64,000 nt of DNA from Roseitranquillus sp963749675 (GTDB lineage Bacteria; Pseudomonadota; Alphaproteobacteria; Rhodobacterales; Rhodobacteraceae): positions 1 through 64,000 of the forward strand of contig CAVVNT010000008.1 of assembly GCA_963749675.1 (NCBI GenBank), read 5' to 3'. A program made the position numbers and the translations under genes. This document shows positions 8,878 through 18,114 of the stretch, piece after piece (within the stretch, counting starts at the first letter, position 1; every line of letters starts with the position of its first letter). The notes under the pieces were generated by a model. It searched no databases, was not told the origin of the DNA, and saw only the letters and a list, made by a program, of their open reading frames with translations.

Positions 8878-9677
8878 GCCGTCGGACCAGACAGACTGCG
8901 CGGATCGCAGGTGGCGAAATGGGTGACGAAGCGTGCGCAATGGTCGGTCAGGTGGTCAAAGATCGCGCGCCCGATCTCCGGCGTGGATAGGCATGGGTCG
9001 CCGCCCATCATGCCGTCCGGGTTCAGCTCGTCCGCGTCGAGCGGCAGGTTCACCTGCACGCCTTCAAAGGCTACGCCCGAGGCACCAGTCATCGGCAGAC
9101 CGAGCGCTTCGCCACCCGTCGCCGGCACCTTCAGGTCCGGGCGCATTAGGTGCGGGAAGAGATGGAGGCACACCGACGTGATCGGATCCCCCCCATGTCC
9201 GCGCGCGCGCGTGGCATCCTCGCCGTGCAGTGCGCGCCAGAGGCTTTCGGGGATCGAGCGCCAGAGGTCGATCGAGGCTACCGCAACGCCTCGTTCAAGC
9301 CGGACCTTGCGCAGAACTTCATCGATCAGTGGCGCGTTCGTTGAGTGGCCGTTGAGGATCACCAGCCGTTCCAGCCCGTGGTCGAGGAATGCGCCGACCA
9401 CGTCGCGGACGACCGCCCGAAAGGTCTCGGCGCGCAACTGGATGCCCCCGGCAAAGGGGCGAAAGAATTCGGCATAGCCGAACGGAACACAGGGCGCGGC
9501 TACGGTCCCCGACATCTCGGCTGCCTTCAGCGCGATGGCGTCGGTCAGCATGTAGTCGCCCATCGGCGCGTGCGGCCCCTGCACCTCTTGGCTGCCGAAG
9601 GGCAGCAGGATGACCGGAGGGTCGGCAAGACGGTCGCGGAACTCTGCGACCGTCATGTCTTTCAGCGCATGCTTCAC
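8874..9677 (-). CDS. Creatininase-family amidohydrolase (variant motif)
   Basis: The 267-residue protein has the creatininase-family layout: GSQEVQGPHAPMGDYMLTD near 28-46, NGHSTN near 109-114 and GHGGDPITS. Classical members have E-Q-H-G in the first motif; here it is E-V-Q-G, so the usual His ligand is replaced by Gln, although a His follows in GPH. This is a recognisable subgroup rather than an obviously dead enzyme. The start is GTG at 9675-9677, overlapping the stop of the binding-protein gene as GTGA once that gene's frameshift is corrected. It likely hydrolyses an amide in the imported substrate. Confidence 0.82.
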   Translation of the reverse strand: MKHALKDMTVAEFRDRLADPPVILLPFGSQEVQGPHAPMGDYMLTDAIALKAAEMSGTVAAPCVPFGYAEFFRPFAGGIQLRAETFRAVVRDVVGAFLDHGLERLVILNGHSTNAPLIDEVLRKVRLERGVAVASIDLWRSIPESLWRALHGEDATRARGHGGDPITSVCLHLFPHLMRPDLKVPATGGEALGLPMTGASGVAFEGVQVNLPLDADELNPDGMMGGDPCLSTPEIGRAIFDHLTDHCARFVTHFATCDPRSLSGPTA

Positions 9678-11258
9678 GCCGATGGCGAGAAGTAGTCGCC
9701 GAACATCCGCATCTCACCGTCCGGGCGCGGCACGAAGTCCCAGTCCGATCTGTGCGCCCAGTTGTAGACGCTCTTCCACAGGTAGTAGCCAGGATAGACG
9801 TCCATCCACGCGTCCCGCATCTCCTCGAAGGCGGCGCGGCGCTCCTCGAACTCGGTGGCGGCCTCGAACTTCCGGCCTGCGGCCAGGTACTCCTCCGTCG
9901 GAATCCCAGGTCTTCCAGTGTGCCGTCGCCCGGCTGGAGGTCGGGCCCCAATCCAGCCACAGCGGCTGGTACGGGTCGCCAGGGATGAAGTCCGTCGACA
10001 TCGACATGTTCATCATGTGGTATGGCCGCGTGTAGACCAGCTCGAAGTTGTCGAGGATGTTGGCGCGGACGTTCACGCCGACCTGACGCCACATCTCCAC
10101 CATGATCTCGGCCGCCGCCTCGTAGTTCGGGTAGAACTGCCGCGTGATGTGCCAGTCCAGCTCCTGCCCGTCATAGCTCGACTGCTCGATCAGCGCCCGC
10201 GCCGCCTCGGGGTCGTAAGGCAGCGGGTCCTCCATGTCGGGCCTGTAGAAGTCGCCGTACTCGGGGAAATTGAACGGTACGTCGGGATGGAACGTCTTGT
10301 CCCCGAACAGCGCCTCGACGATCGCGTGCATGTCGATGGCTTGAACCATTCCCTTGCGCAGGTTGACGTCGACCAGCGGGTTGTCCTCGGGATCTGGCCG
10401 GGTGTTGAAGGCGAACGCCGGGTAGTTGCCGGCAAGCGCCCGAGCCACGGTGACGTTGTCATAACTCTCCAGCTGCGCTTCCTGGTCGGTCGGGATGTTG
10501 ACCATGAAGTCGAACTCGCCCGACACGACGCCCGCCATGCGCCCTGCGAACTCCGGCACGATGGTCCAGACGACCTTTTCCGCAGGCGGCGGACCGCCCC
10601 AGTAATCGTCGAACGCCTCCATCTCTAGCACCTCGCCCGATCGGAAGGTGGTGACCTTGTAGGGCCCCGTGCCGATCGGCATCTGGCCAAAGCCGTCGAC
10701 GCCCACCTCGAGATAGTACGCCTTGGGCACGACAAAGCCGATGTAGCCGGTCAGCTTGCCGGGGATGTACGGGTCCTCGGCTTCGGTCTCGATCTCGACC
10801 GTCAGATCGTCGACCGCCTCGACCCGGACAAAGCCCGCGGTGAACGTCTTGCCCCGCGGCTCAAATGGCTCGTCGCCCCAGAGACGTTCGGCGCCGAGGG
10901 TGAAAGCCACGTCCTCGGCCGTCATCGTCTCGCCGTTGTGGAACTTGACGCCCTCGCGCAGCTGGATCGTCCACACCTTGCCGTCGCGGCTCCACTCGGT
11001 GGCCAGGCCTGGCCGCAATTCCAGCCCTTGCTCGTCGGCTATGTAGTCCCGCTCGACCAGGTGACTGTAGATGTTGGGGAAAAAACGCCGCGTCGTCGTC
11101 GAAATCCCATTAATCGGTGCGATGTTCGCCCAAAGGTTGTCGACCGCGACCGTAATCGTCGGCCGGTCCTGCGCGTGTGCCCTGCCAGCCAATGCGGGCA
11201 GGATCAGCGCCCCGGCGCCGGCTGTCGAGTACTTGTGGAAGGTGCGTCTGGTGATCAT
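9674..11258 (-). pseudogene. ABC transporter substrate-binding protein (dipeptide/opine type), one frameshift
   Basis: Residues 1-29 form a Tat signal (TRRTFHK, then a hydrophobic stretch ending AHA). The rest is a family 5 solute-binding protein of about 525 residues (LRPGLATEWSRDGKVWT, FHNGETMTAEDVAFTL, PIGTGPYK). The frame is lost after WKTWDSDG near 9895. In the adjacent frame the expected C-terminus continues (EEYLAAGRKFEAA, then DVYPGYYLWKSVYNWAH and FGDYFSPSA) to a TGA at 9674-9676 that overlaps the creatininase GTG. One base change is therefore enough to restore the gene and the junction, so a recent mutation or a consensus error is likely. It would deliver the ligand to the operon's permeases. 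Confidence 0.88.
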
Positions 11259-11273
11259 GGCTAACCTCCTTGG

Positions 11274-12113
11274 TCATGTGGATCGCGTTCTGAGCATCGG
11301 GTCGAGCCGGTCGCGCAGCGCATCGCCGAGGATCGACATCGACAGGGTAATCACGAAGATCAAGGTGCCGGGCCATACCGAGATCCACCAGGCGGTGGAC
11401 AGGTAGTCCCGCCCGTCTCCGAGGATCTGCCCGAGGCTGGTCAGCGGCGGCTGGATGCCGAGGCCAAGAAACGACAGCGACGTCTCCAGCAGGATGATCT
11501 GCGGAAAGGTCAGCGTGATCTGCACGATCAGCGCCGATGCCACGTTGGGCAGGATGTGCCGCAGGTACAGCCGGAACGGGTTGGCCCCCAGCGCGACGAC
11601 CGCCTTGGCGTAGGGCTGCGACATCGCCGACAGAACCACACCGCGTGACAGGCGGGCGTAAGTCTCCCACCCGAACATCCCCATCAGGATGACGAACAGG
11701 GTCAGCGAGTTGCCAAAGAACGCCAGCAGCGTCAGCGCGATCAGGATGAAGGGCAGCGACGCCTGGAAGTCGACCAGCATCATCAGTCCTTCCTCGACCA
11801 GCCCGCGGAAATGCGCCGCGACAAAGCCGACGAGGGTGCCAAACACCGCTCCGATCAACGTTCCGGCCAGCGCGACCGACAGCGACATCTGCAGGCCTGC
11901 GACCAGCCGCGCCACCATGTCCCGGCCGATGCGGTCGGTGCCCAGCGGATACTCCGACAGCCCCCCGAGGAACGCGGGCGGCTCGAGCCGGTGGAGCAGG
12001 TCCTGATTGTTGACCGCGTACGGGGTGAACACATTGCCGACCAGCGCGATGCCGATGACCGCCAGCAGAACCGCGCAGGCCAGGATGAGGATGACCGAGG
12101 GGCTCTGCTTCAT
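11274..12113 (-). CDS. ABC transporter permease, DppC-like
   Basis: This 279-residue inner-membrane protein has an N-terminal TM at about 8-28, an extracytoplasmic loop with HRLEPPAFLGG and PLGTDRIGRDMVARL, and the BPD_transp core. The EAA-type coupling segment lies around SQPYAKAVVALGANPFRLYLRHILPN. It pairs with the DppB-like permease encoded immediately upstream, whose stop overlaps this ATG (ATGA at 12110-12113). The length is normal. Confidence 0.93.
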   Translation of the reverse strand: MKQSPSVILILACAVLLAVIGIALVGNVFTPYAVNNQDLLHRLEPPAFLGGLSEYPLGTDRIGRDMVARLVAGLQMSLSVALAGTLIGAVFGTLVGFVAAHFRGLVEEGLMMLVDFQASLPFILIALTLLAFFGNSLTLFVILMGMFGWETYARLSRGVVLSAMSQPYAKAVVALGANPFRLYLRHILPNVASALIVQITLTFPQIILLETSLSFLGLGIQPPLTSLGQILGDGRDYLSTAWWISVWPGTLIFVITLSMSILGDALRDRLDPMLRTRST

Positions 12114-13033
12114 CGCCCACCTCCCCGGATCCGTGGGTCCAGAACGCCGTACAGCAGATCGACCGTCAGGTTAGCCAGCACCATCGTTGCCGCGATGACC
12201 AGAACCAGCCCCTGCACGACCGCGAGATCCCGCGAAGAAACCGCCGTCACAAGCAGCCGGCCGACCCCGGGCCAGGCGAAGACCGTCTCTACCACGATGG
12301 CGCCCGCAATCAGTTGCCCGAGGTTCAGGCCGATCACCGTGACGATCGGAATGGCGGCGTTGGGAAAGGCATGAAACAGGATTCGGCGCGTCGCGGGCAC
12401 ACCCTTGGCAGCGGCGGCGCGCAGGTAGGGCTTCTCCAGCACCTCCAGCATGGCGGAGCGCGTGAACCGCGCGAGCGTCCCGGCGGTGAAGGTGCCGAGC
12501 GTGATCGCCGGCATGATCAGGTGCGAGAACGTGCCGGAACCTGATGAGGGCAAGACCCGCAGAACCAGCGAGAAAAGAAGGATCATCAGGATGCCCAGAA
12601 AGAAGTTCGGCAGGGCAAAACCGAACACCGCAAAGGCCATGATCGCCCGGTCGACGAACTTCCCGCGCCGCAACGCGGCCACGATGCCCGCTGGAATCCC
12701 CACAAGGGCAGCACCCAGAAACGCGAAGAACCCCAGCATCAGCGTCGCCGGCACGCGTTCCATGATGATGTCCATGACCGGCCGGTGGTCACGCAGGGAC
12801 TCGCCGAAATGCCCGGTCGTCATTTGCCCGATATAGCGGAAGTACTGAACGATCAGTGGCTCATCGAGTCCCCATTGCCGGCGAAACTGCTCGATCTCCT
12901 CCGGCAACGCATCGGCCCCGACAAGCGCGACCACCGGGTCGCCCGACGTTCGCAGCACCACAAAGGTGAAGGTCATGACGAGCCACAGCGTCAGAAGCGT
13001 GCGGGCAAGCTTGATCAGCCAGAAGCGGGTCAT
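12110..13033 (-). CDS. ABC transporter permease, DppB-like
   Basis: The protein is about 307 residues from the ATG at 13033 (MTRFWLIKLARTLLTLW). This start is chosen because it begins directly with the conserved first TM; the open frame extends to 13087 without conserved sequence. Features are the SGDPVVALVGADALPEEIEQFRRQWGLDEPL segment typical of DppB, several TM helices and the EAA loop (ARAAAAKGVP-like region, AAAKGVPATRRILFHAFPNA). It is the first gene of the six-gene operon and is transcribed divergently from the LysR gene across about 108 bp. Confidence 0.92.
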   Translation of the reverse strand: MTRFWLIKLARTLLTLWLVMTFTFVVLRTSGDPVVALVGADALPEEIEQFRRQWGLDEPLIVQYFRYIGQMTTGHFGESLRDHRPVMDIIMERVPATLMLGFFAFLGAALVGIPAGIVAALRRGKFVDRAIMAFAVFGFALPNFFLGILMILLFSLVLRVLPSSGSGTFSHLIMPAITLGTFTAGTLARFTRSAMLEVLEKPYLRAAAAKGVPATRRILFHAFPNAAIPIVTVIGLNLGQLIAGAIVVETVFAWPGVGRLLVTAVSSRDLAVVQGLVLVIAATMVLANLTVDLLYGVLDPRIRGGGR

Positions 13034-13128
13034 GCAGCGGCGGGACACCCTCGTGTGCAGTCGGAGGAACTCCGTCGAACGAAGCACGACAGTCTTAGGG
13101 AATCAATTCTCAATTGTGCGGGTATTTG

Positions 13129-13143
13129 ATATGCAACGCATAT
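13129..13143. promoter_or_regulatory. Candidate LysR-type binding site overlapping the regulator's start
   Basis: ATATG-CAACG-CATAT is a perfect 5-bp inverted repeat with a 5-nt spacer and satisfies T-N11-A (T13130, A13142). It lies in the divergent promoter region and overlaps the ATG of the LysR gene at 13142. That placement fits autorepression together with control of the divergent transport operon. Binding is inferred from the motif alone. Confidence 0.45.
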
Positions 13144-14083
13144 GAATACAGGCATCGACCTGAGACAGCTTCGGTACTTCGTCTGCCTCGCCGATGAGCT
13201 TCACTTCGGCCGCGCTGCCGAACGTCTGGGCATCCAGCAGGCGCCGCTGAGTCAGCAGATCAAGCTGCTTGAGGAACGGCTGGGGGTCACGCTGTTTCAT
13301 CGCACGACCCGCCGCACGCGGCTGTCATCGGCAGGAGAGACCCTGCTGCGGCACGCCCGCGAACTTCTTGATGGCGTGGACCGGGCGGTGGCGCACACCC
13401 GCGCGATGGCGGGCGAATCCACGGGCCGGATCGTCGTCGCCGGGATCCAGGTGGCGCTCACCCACCTCCTGCCGCCGATTCTTGCCGAATTTCGAAGAGC
13501 ATGGCCCGCGGTCATCGTCGACGTGGTGCCACTCGGCACAGGCGAGCAGCTTGCCAGGCTGGAGGAGGGCGAGATCAACATTGCCTTCATCCGGCCTACT
13601 GAACAAGCCGCCTTCATGCAGATGGAAAAGCTCGCGAGCGAGGGGTTCGTGGCGGCCCTTCCCAAGGGCCACCAACTCGCCGCAAGCGAGTCGCTGAAGC
13701 TGGAAGACTTCGCCGGCGAGTACATGGTGGGCTATGCCGCGATCCTCGGGGCCAACTACTCCGGGATCGTCATGGGCGCTCTGCATCGTCTCGGGATTCA
13801 TCCGCGCGTGGTGCAGGAGTGTACGCACACGATGACGGTGGCCACGCAGGTCGCCTCGGGGCTCGGGGTCGCGATCATGCCGTCATGGATCACCCAGATC
13901 CGCTCGCCCTATATCGAGTTCCGACCGATACCCGAGTTGACGCACGCTTTGGACCTGATGATCGCCTGGCCCAGCGGTGAGACGTCGCCCGCCGTTCTGG
14001 ATTTCATCGAGACAGCGCGACGGGCCGGCGCCCGCATCGGTCCCGAGGTCGGCTTCCTGCCGCGGTCTGACCCGTCTCCGTAG
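13142..14083 (+). CDS. LysR-family transcriptional regulator
   Basis: The 313-residue protein has an N-terminal winged HTH (LRQLRYFVCLADELHFGRAAERLG, then QAPLSQQIKLLEERLG) and a LysR substrate-binding domain from about 90. The HFGRAAERL form and the ligand domain resemble BenM/CatM-type regulators. It is divergent from the peptide-type ABC operon and convergent with the D-2-hydroxyacid dehydrogenase/GGT pair. Control of the transport operon is the simplest reading of the layout. Confidence 0.92.
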   Translation: MNTGIDLRQLRYFVCLADELHFGRAAERLGIQQAPLSQQIKLLEERLGVTLFHRTTRRTRLSSAGETLLRHARELLDGVDRAVAHTRAMAGESTGRIVVAGIQVALTHLLPPILAEFRRAWPAVIVDVVPLGTGEQLARLEEGEINIAFIRPTEQAAFMQMEKLASEGFVAALPKGHQLAASESLKLEDFAGEYMVGYAAILGANYSGIVMGALHRLGIHPRVVQECTHTMTVATQVASGLGVAIMPSWITQIRSPYIEFRPIPELTHALDLMIAWPSGETSPAVLDFIETARRAGARIGPEVGFLPRSDPSP

Positions 14084-14146
14084 CGTCGCCGAAACCCTTC
14101 CGCCTGGTTGACGGCCTTCGGATAGTGAAACGTTTTCAGTAGGATG

Positions 14147-14169
14147 AAAAAAGTGCTCATCGTGAGCAC
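14147..14169 (-). terminator. Rho-independent terminator of the GGT/dehydrogenase transcript
   Basis: Read on the minus strand, a perfect hairpin (GTGCTCA, loop CGA, TGAGCAC) is followed immediately by six T residues (A14147-A14152 on the plus strand). It lies 17 nt beyond the stop of the dehydrogenase gene, the correct place for the end of that operon. Confidence 0.8.
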
Positions 14170-14185
14170 ATTGGGCCTCTTACCC

Positions 14186-15145
14186 TCAGACGAGGACATC
14201 GATCTCCCGCGGTGGCCTTCCATCCTCGATCGCCTTTAGGTTCTCCATCATCCGCGTGACCGACCTGACAAAACCATCGGCAGAGATCGCACCCACATGC
14301 GGGGTCAGGATCACCCGGTCGATCCCGATCAGCGGGTTGTCGGCCGGGATCGGTTCGGTCTCGAAGACATCGACCGCAGCGCCGCGCAGATGCCCCGCCC
14401 GCAACGCCGCTGCAAGATCGGCCTCGACCAGAACGCCTCCCCGCGCCGCGTTCACCAGAAGTGCCTCCGGCTTCATCAGGGACAGTGCCCGCGCGTCGAT
14501 CAGGTTGCGGGTGGACCCGTTCAACTCGCAGTTCAGCGTAACCACGTCCGAGGTGCGCAACAGCTCGTCGAGCGGCGCGAACTGCACGCCAAGCGCCTCC
14601 TCCTCCGCTTCCGAAAGGGGTGTGCGCTTGCTGTAGAGGATCGTGCAGCCAAACCCGCGGAGCAGCCGCGCCAACGCCTTGCCGATATATCCCAGACCGA
14701 CGACGCCCACGGTCTTGCCCGAAAGCGTCATCGAGGTCGGTGACAGCTCACCCTTGCGCCATTCGCCCCGCTCGATCCCTGCGTGACCCCGCACGAGATT
14801 CCGGCAAAGCGCAAGGATCAGCCCCAACGTCGTCTCCGCGACCGAAACGGCGTTCGATCCTGTCGTCCGCAACACCCTGACGCCATGCGCCCGCGCCCCA
14901 TCCAGATCGATGTTGTCGTAGCCGACACCCCACTTGTGCACGGCCTTCAGCCCCGGGACCGCCATCATCGACGCGGTGACGGGGACGTCGCCGGTAATGG
15001 CGAACTGCGCGTTCCGCAGCGCCGCTTCCTGATCGCCCGCCGCGCGCGAGGCCGCGACCGAGATGTCCCATCCCGCGGGCAGGTACGGCCGAACACGCTC
15101 CGCCCGTTCAGGGCCTCCGGGATCGAGCATCACGAGACGGGTCAT
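14186..15145 (-). CDS. D-isomer-specific 2-hydroxyacid dehydrogenase
   Basis: This is a 319-residue NAD-dependent dehydrogenase. It has the Rossmann motif GVVGLGYIGKALA, the substrate-binding HKWGVGYDNID segment, the catalytic Arg in VNAARGGVLVE, the Glu in DVFETEP and the His in LTPHVGAIS. The ATG at 15145 (MTRLVMLD) is preferred over 15157 because GAGGAG lies six nucleotides upstream. It lies 8 nt downstream of the gamma-glutamyltransferase gene and is cotranscribed with it. The substrate is unknown; 2-oxo/2-hydroxyacid handling downstream of gamma-glutamyl cleavage is a reasonable guess. Confidence 0.9.
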   Translation of the reverse strand: MTRLVMLDPGGPERAERVRPYLPAGWDISVAASRAAGDQEAALRNAQFAITGDVPVTASMMAVPGLKAVHKWGVGYDNIDLDGARAHGVRVLRTTGSNAVSVAETTLGLILALCRNLVRGHAGIERGEWRKGELSPTSMTLSGKTVGVVGLGYIGKALARLLRGFGCTILYSKRTPLSEAEEEALGVQFAPLDELLRTSDVVTLNCELNGSTRNLIDARALSLMKPEALLVNAARGGVLVEADLAAALRAGHLRGAAVDVFETEPIPADNPLIGIDRVILTPHVGAISADGFVRSVTRMMENLKAIEDGRPPREIDVLV

Positions 15146-15153
15146 TCCGCTCC

Positions 15154-16821
15154 TCAAAGTTGAAAGCGAACGCCGGGCCGCGCAAGCCCGCCGCCGTGGG
15201 CGATCACGGTCCCGTCGGCACGCCAGCAGGCGGCACCCGTCATCATCCCGCCCTGCCCGAAGGCGATGGCGTTCATTCCGCCGCCAATGGTCTTGACCTC
15301 TTTCACTTCATGCCCCCTGGCCTCAAGCGCGGCCCTCATCTGGGCATAGGCGGGCTCCAGCTCCACATGCTGGCCCTCCGTCCAGATCCGCGGCGCCTCG
15401 ATCGCTTCCTGCACCGGCATCCCGTGGTCGATCAGATTGACGATCGCCTGCATGGCCGATGGGAATATCCGCACGCCGCCGGGTAGACCGAGAGCAAAGA
15501 CCGGACGGTCATCCTTGAGCACTATCATCGGTGCCATCGACGTCGGCACCCTCTTGCCCGGCATGATCGACAGGGCTCTCCCCGGGTGGGGGTCATAGTT
15601 CGACATGTAGTTGTTCGGGATGATCCCAGTCCCCGGCACCATGAAGCGCGCTCCAAAGAGCCCGTTCAACGTGTGGGTCGCGCAAACGATCATTCCGTCG
15701 CGGTCGGCCACGCTGACGTGGGTGGTGTCCTGGCTCTCAATCACCGGCACCACAACCGTGGCCCCGCCGACATCGCGCAAGCGCGCCCTTGCCGCCGACG
15801 CGTAGGCCTTGGATGTGTACTTCTCGACCGGCACGTTGACGAAGTCCGGATCCCCCGAGGCCGCCCGCCTGTCCTCGAACCCCACACGGATCACTTCCGC
15901 CAGCAGGTGCAGTGTCTCCGCTGTTCCGAACCCCATCGCCCTGATGTCGAACCCTTCGAGCAGGTTCAGCATCTCGGTGACGTGCACCCCGGACGAGGCC
16001 GGAGGCGGCGGTCCCGCAACCGTGTAGCCGCGATAGTGGCCGAAGATCGCTTCGCGCTCGATCGCACGGTAGCCGGTCAGGTCCTCCATCGAGACGTAGC
16101 CGGCGTCAGAACCACCGGTTGCCAGGCGATCTACCAGCGCATTGCCCAACGCGCCGCCGAAGAGAGCGGCGGCGCCCTCCCTCTGCACCAACCGCAAACT
16201 CTCCGCGTAGTCGGACATTACCATCCGGCTCCCGACCTCAACCGGTGAGCCTCCAGGCAGCATCAGGCGCGCAATCTCGGCGTCGAGGGCGAGATCGGAT
16301 GCGTGCTCCTTGATCGCGCCGTTGAGATAGTGGCTGACCGTGAACCCGCGCGCTGCGGCACCGATTGCAGGCTCGACCACGTCGGCAAACGGCAAGCGGC
16401 CAAACATGTCGTGCAGCTGACACCACCCGCGCAGATTGCCCGGCACGGCCACAGCCGATGGCCCGAGAAGGTTGCGACGCTCGTTCGCCTCCATGTAGTG
16501 CGTCGGCTCTTCCGACACCGGCTCGAAGATTGCCGGATGCATGAAGGCGGCGGCGCATGACAACGCGTCGATCACCACGTGGCGTCCGTCAGGCAAGCGA
16601 ACGTGAGACATGCCGCCGCCAGCGATCCCGACCATCATCGGCTCCACCACCGTCAGCATGAGCAGAGACGCGACGGCGGCATCGATCGCGTTCCCGCCGG
16701 CGGCGAGCATCTGGCTGCCCGCGGCCGACCCCAGCGGCGAGTTCGTGACAACCACGCCAGCGGCACCCGAGGCAGGTTGCTTCTCACAGACGAACGGCAG
16801 TCCCTTCGAAGGATCGATCAT
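15154..16821 (-). CDS. Gamma-glutamyltransferase/gamma-glutamyl hydrolase family protein
   Basis: The 555-residue protein has the Ntn-hydrolase GGT fold: GGNAIDAAVA near 42-51, the autoprocessing/nucleophile Thr in DTTHVSVAD (about 366) and the C-terminal GGG segments. The start at 16821 (MIDPSKG) begins the conserved region; the open frame to 17142 adds nothing recognisable. No signal peptide is visible, so it probably acts in the cytoplasm, like many alphaproteobacterial homologues. It cleaves gamma-glutamyl bonds, and together with the neighbouring peptide-type transporter suggests catabolism of a gamma-glutamyl compound. Confidence 0.92.
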   Translation of the reverse strand: MIDPSKGLPFVCEKQPASGAAGVVVTNSPLGSAAGSQMLAAGGNAIDAAVASLLMLTVVEPMMVGIAGGGMSHVRLPDGRHVVIDALSCAAAFMHPAIFEPVSEEPTHYMEANERRNLLGPSAVAVPGNLRGWCQLHDMFGRLPFADVVEPAIGAAARGFTVSHYLNGAIKEHASDLALDAEIARLMLPGGSPVEVGSRMVMSDYAESLRLVQREGAAALFGGALGNALVDRLATGGSDAGYVSMEDLTGYRAIEREAIFGHYRGYTVAGPPPPASSGVHVTEMLNLLEGFDIRAMGFGTAETLHLLAEVIRVGFEDRRAASGDPDFVNVPVEKYTSKAYASAARARLRDVGGATVVVPVIESQDTTHVSVADRDGMIVCATHTLNGLFGARFMVPGTGIIPNNYMSNYDPHPGRALSIMPGKRVPTSMAPMIVLKDDRPVFALGLPGGVRIFPSAMQAIVNLIDHGMPVQEAIEAPRIWTEGQHVELEPAYAQMRAALEARGHEVKEVKTIGGGMNAIAFGQGGMMTGAACWRADGTVIAHGGGLARPGVRFQL

Positions 16822-17562
16822 GGGGTGCCTTTCAGCCAACGGGATAGGGTGCTCCGGGCGGCACCCGGATCGTCGCTGCTGCAAGCGTAGGAGCACAAGC
16901 CGATGGCTGGAAGTGCCAACTCGCCCGTCTCCCTGCGGGATCTGGCCCCGTCGCCGCCCAATCGCGCCGGCGTCCTTGTCGTGAGGTGGCGCAAGCAGGC
17001 GTTCAAGATAGTGGGGTGAGACAGGATCGACAGAGCGCAGGTTGCCACGGTCCGGCCGCAGGCGCTCTATACCTTCACACCGCCGCGCGCCAGAAGCGAA
17101 AGCGGCCCGCCCTGCCCCGGCCGCCACCCAAGGGCCCGGCATGTCCTATACCGCATCCGAGACGTCGGGCGGCGGCGGTAGGAGTCACGGCTCCTCTTGC
17201 GGCCCGGCATCGTAGGTCGACGGTGCCGGGGCGTCGTCACGGTTCGCCGTGCCTCAGAGCTGCGCCTTGCCTTCAGCTCATAATTCAGCAGTAATGCGCG
17301 CTATCCAAGCGTTGACATCGCATGTCTTCCCGTGGGCTTGGACTCAGCCGCTCTGTGGTGGCGTGACGCTGCTGTCACATCGCTTCGCTGGCCATGGAGA
17401 CGCAGCGTGCGCCCTCGCCCGGTCCATTAAGGGCAGCCGCGACATGAGTACGACCACAATGCCCGCTCGCTGGCGCGGCGCTCGATGAGATTGCACACAC
17501 GCGCGCATCCCAGGGCCGCAGGCCGGCACCGCGCCTAACCGCCCCAATAGAGCGCCCGTGCC
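16822..17562. other. Gap without a supportable gene
   Basis: About 740 bp between the GGT start and the recombinase. All open frames are short and compositionally biased, and none gives a recognisable protein. A promoter for the GGT operon must lie near 16830-16900 on the minus strand but no clear boxes are visible. Confidence 0.5.
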
Positions 17563-18114
17563 GTGCTGATCGGCTACGCCCGCGTCTCGACTGACGACCA
17601 GCTCACCGCGCCGCGGACCGAGGAGCTGCGCGCCGCCGGGTGCGCCGAGATCCAGGAGGAGCACGCCTCGGGCGCCAGCCGCAGCCGCCCCGTCCTCGGG
17701 CGGCGCCGGCTCGGGCCCGGCGACGTGCTGGTGGTGGTCAGGATCGACCGCCTCGCCCGCTCGCTGAGCCACCTGCTCGAGGTCCTTGAGGGGCTCGAGG
17801 CCAAGGGCGCTTCCGCTCGCTGGGCGATCCGATCGACACCACCAGCCCGCAGGGCAAGTTCACCCTGCAGGTGCTCGGCGCCGCCGCCGAGCTGGAGCGC
17901 GCCCTGATCCGCGAGCGCACGATGGCCGGCCTGCGCTCCGCCCGCGCCCGCGGCCGCGTCGGCGGCAACCCCGGCCCGCGCCCGCGACCCGCAAGCGATC
18001 CGCGCCCTCCGCCGCGCTCGGAAGGAGCGTTTCCACGACGCCCTCGCCCGCTCCGCCCCCGACTGGATGCTGCTGGTCCGCCGCCACCGGACCGACATGG
18101 CTTGGGAGGGCCTA

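Noticed and set aside
7222..9477. Plus-strand open frame of 751 codons
   Set aside because: Antisense to the ABC ATPase and creatininase genes, whose overlaps and motifs are clear.
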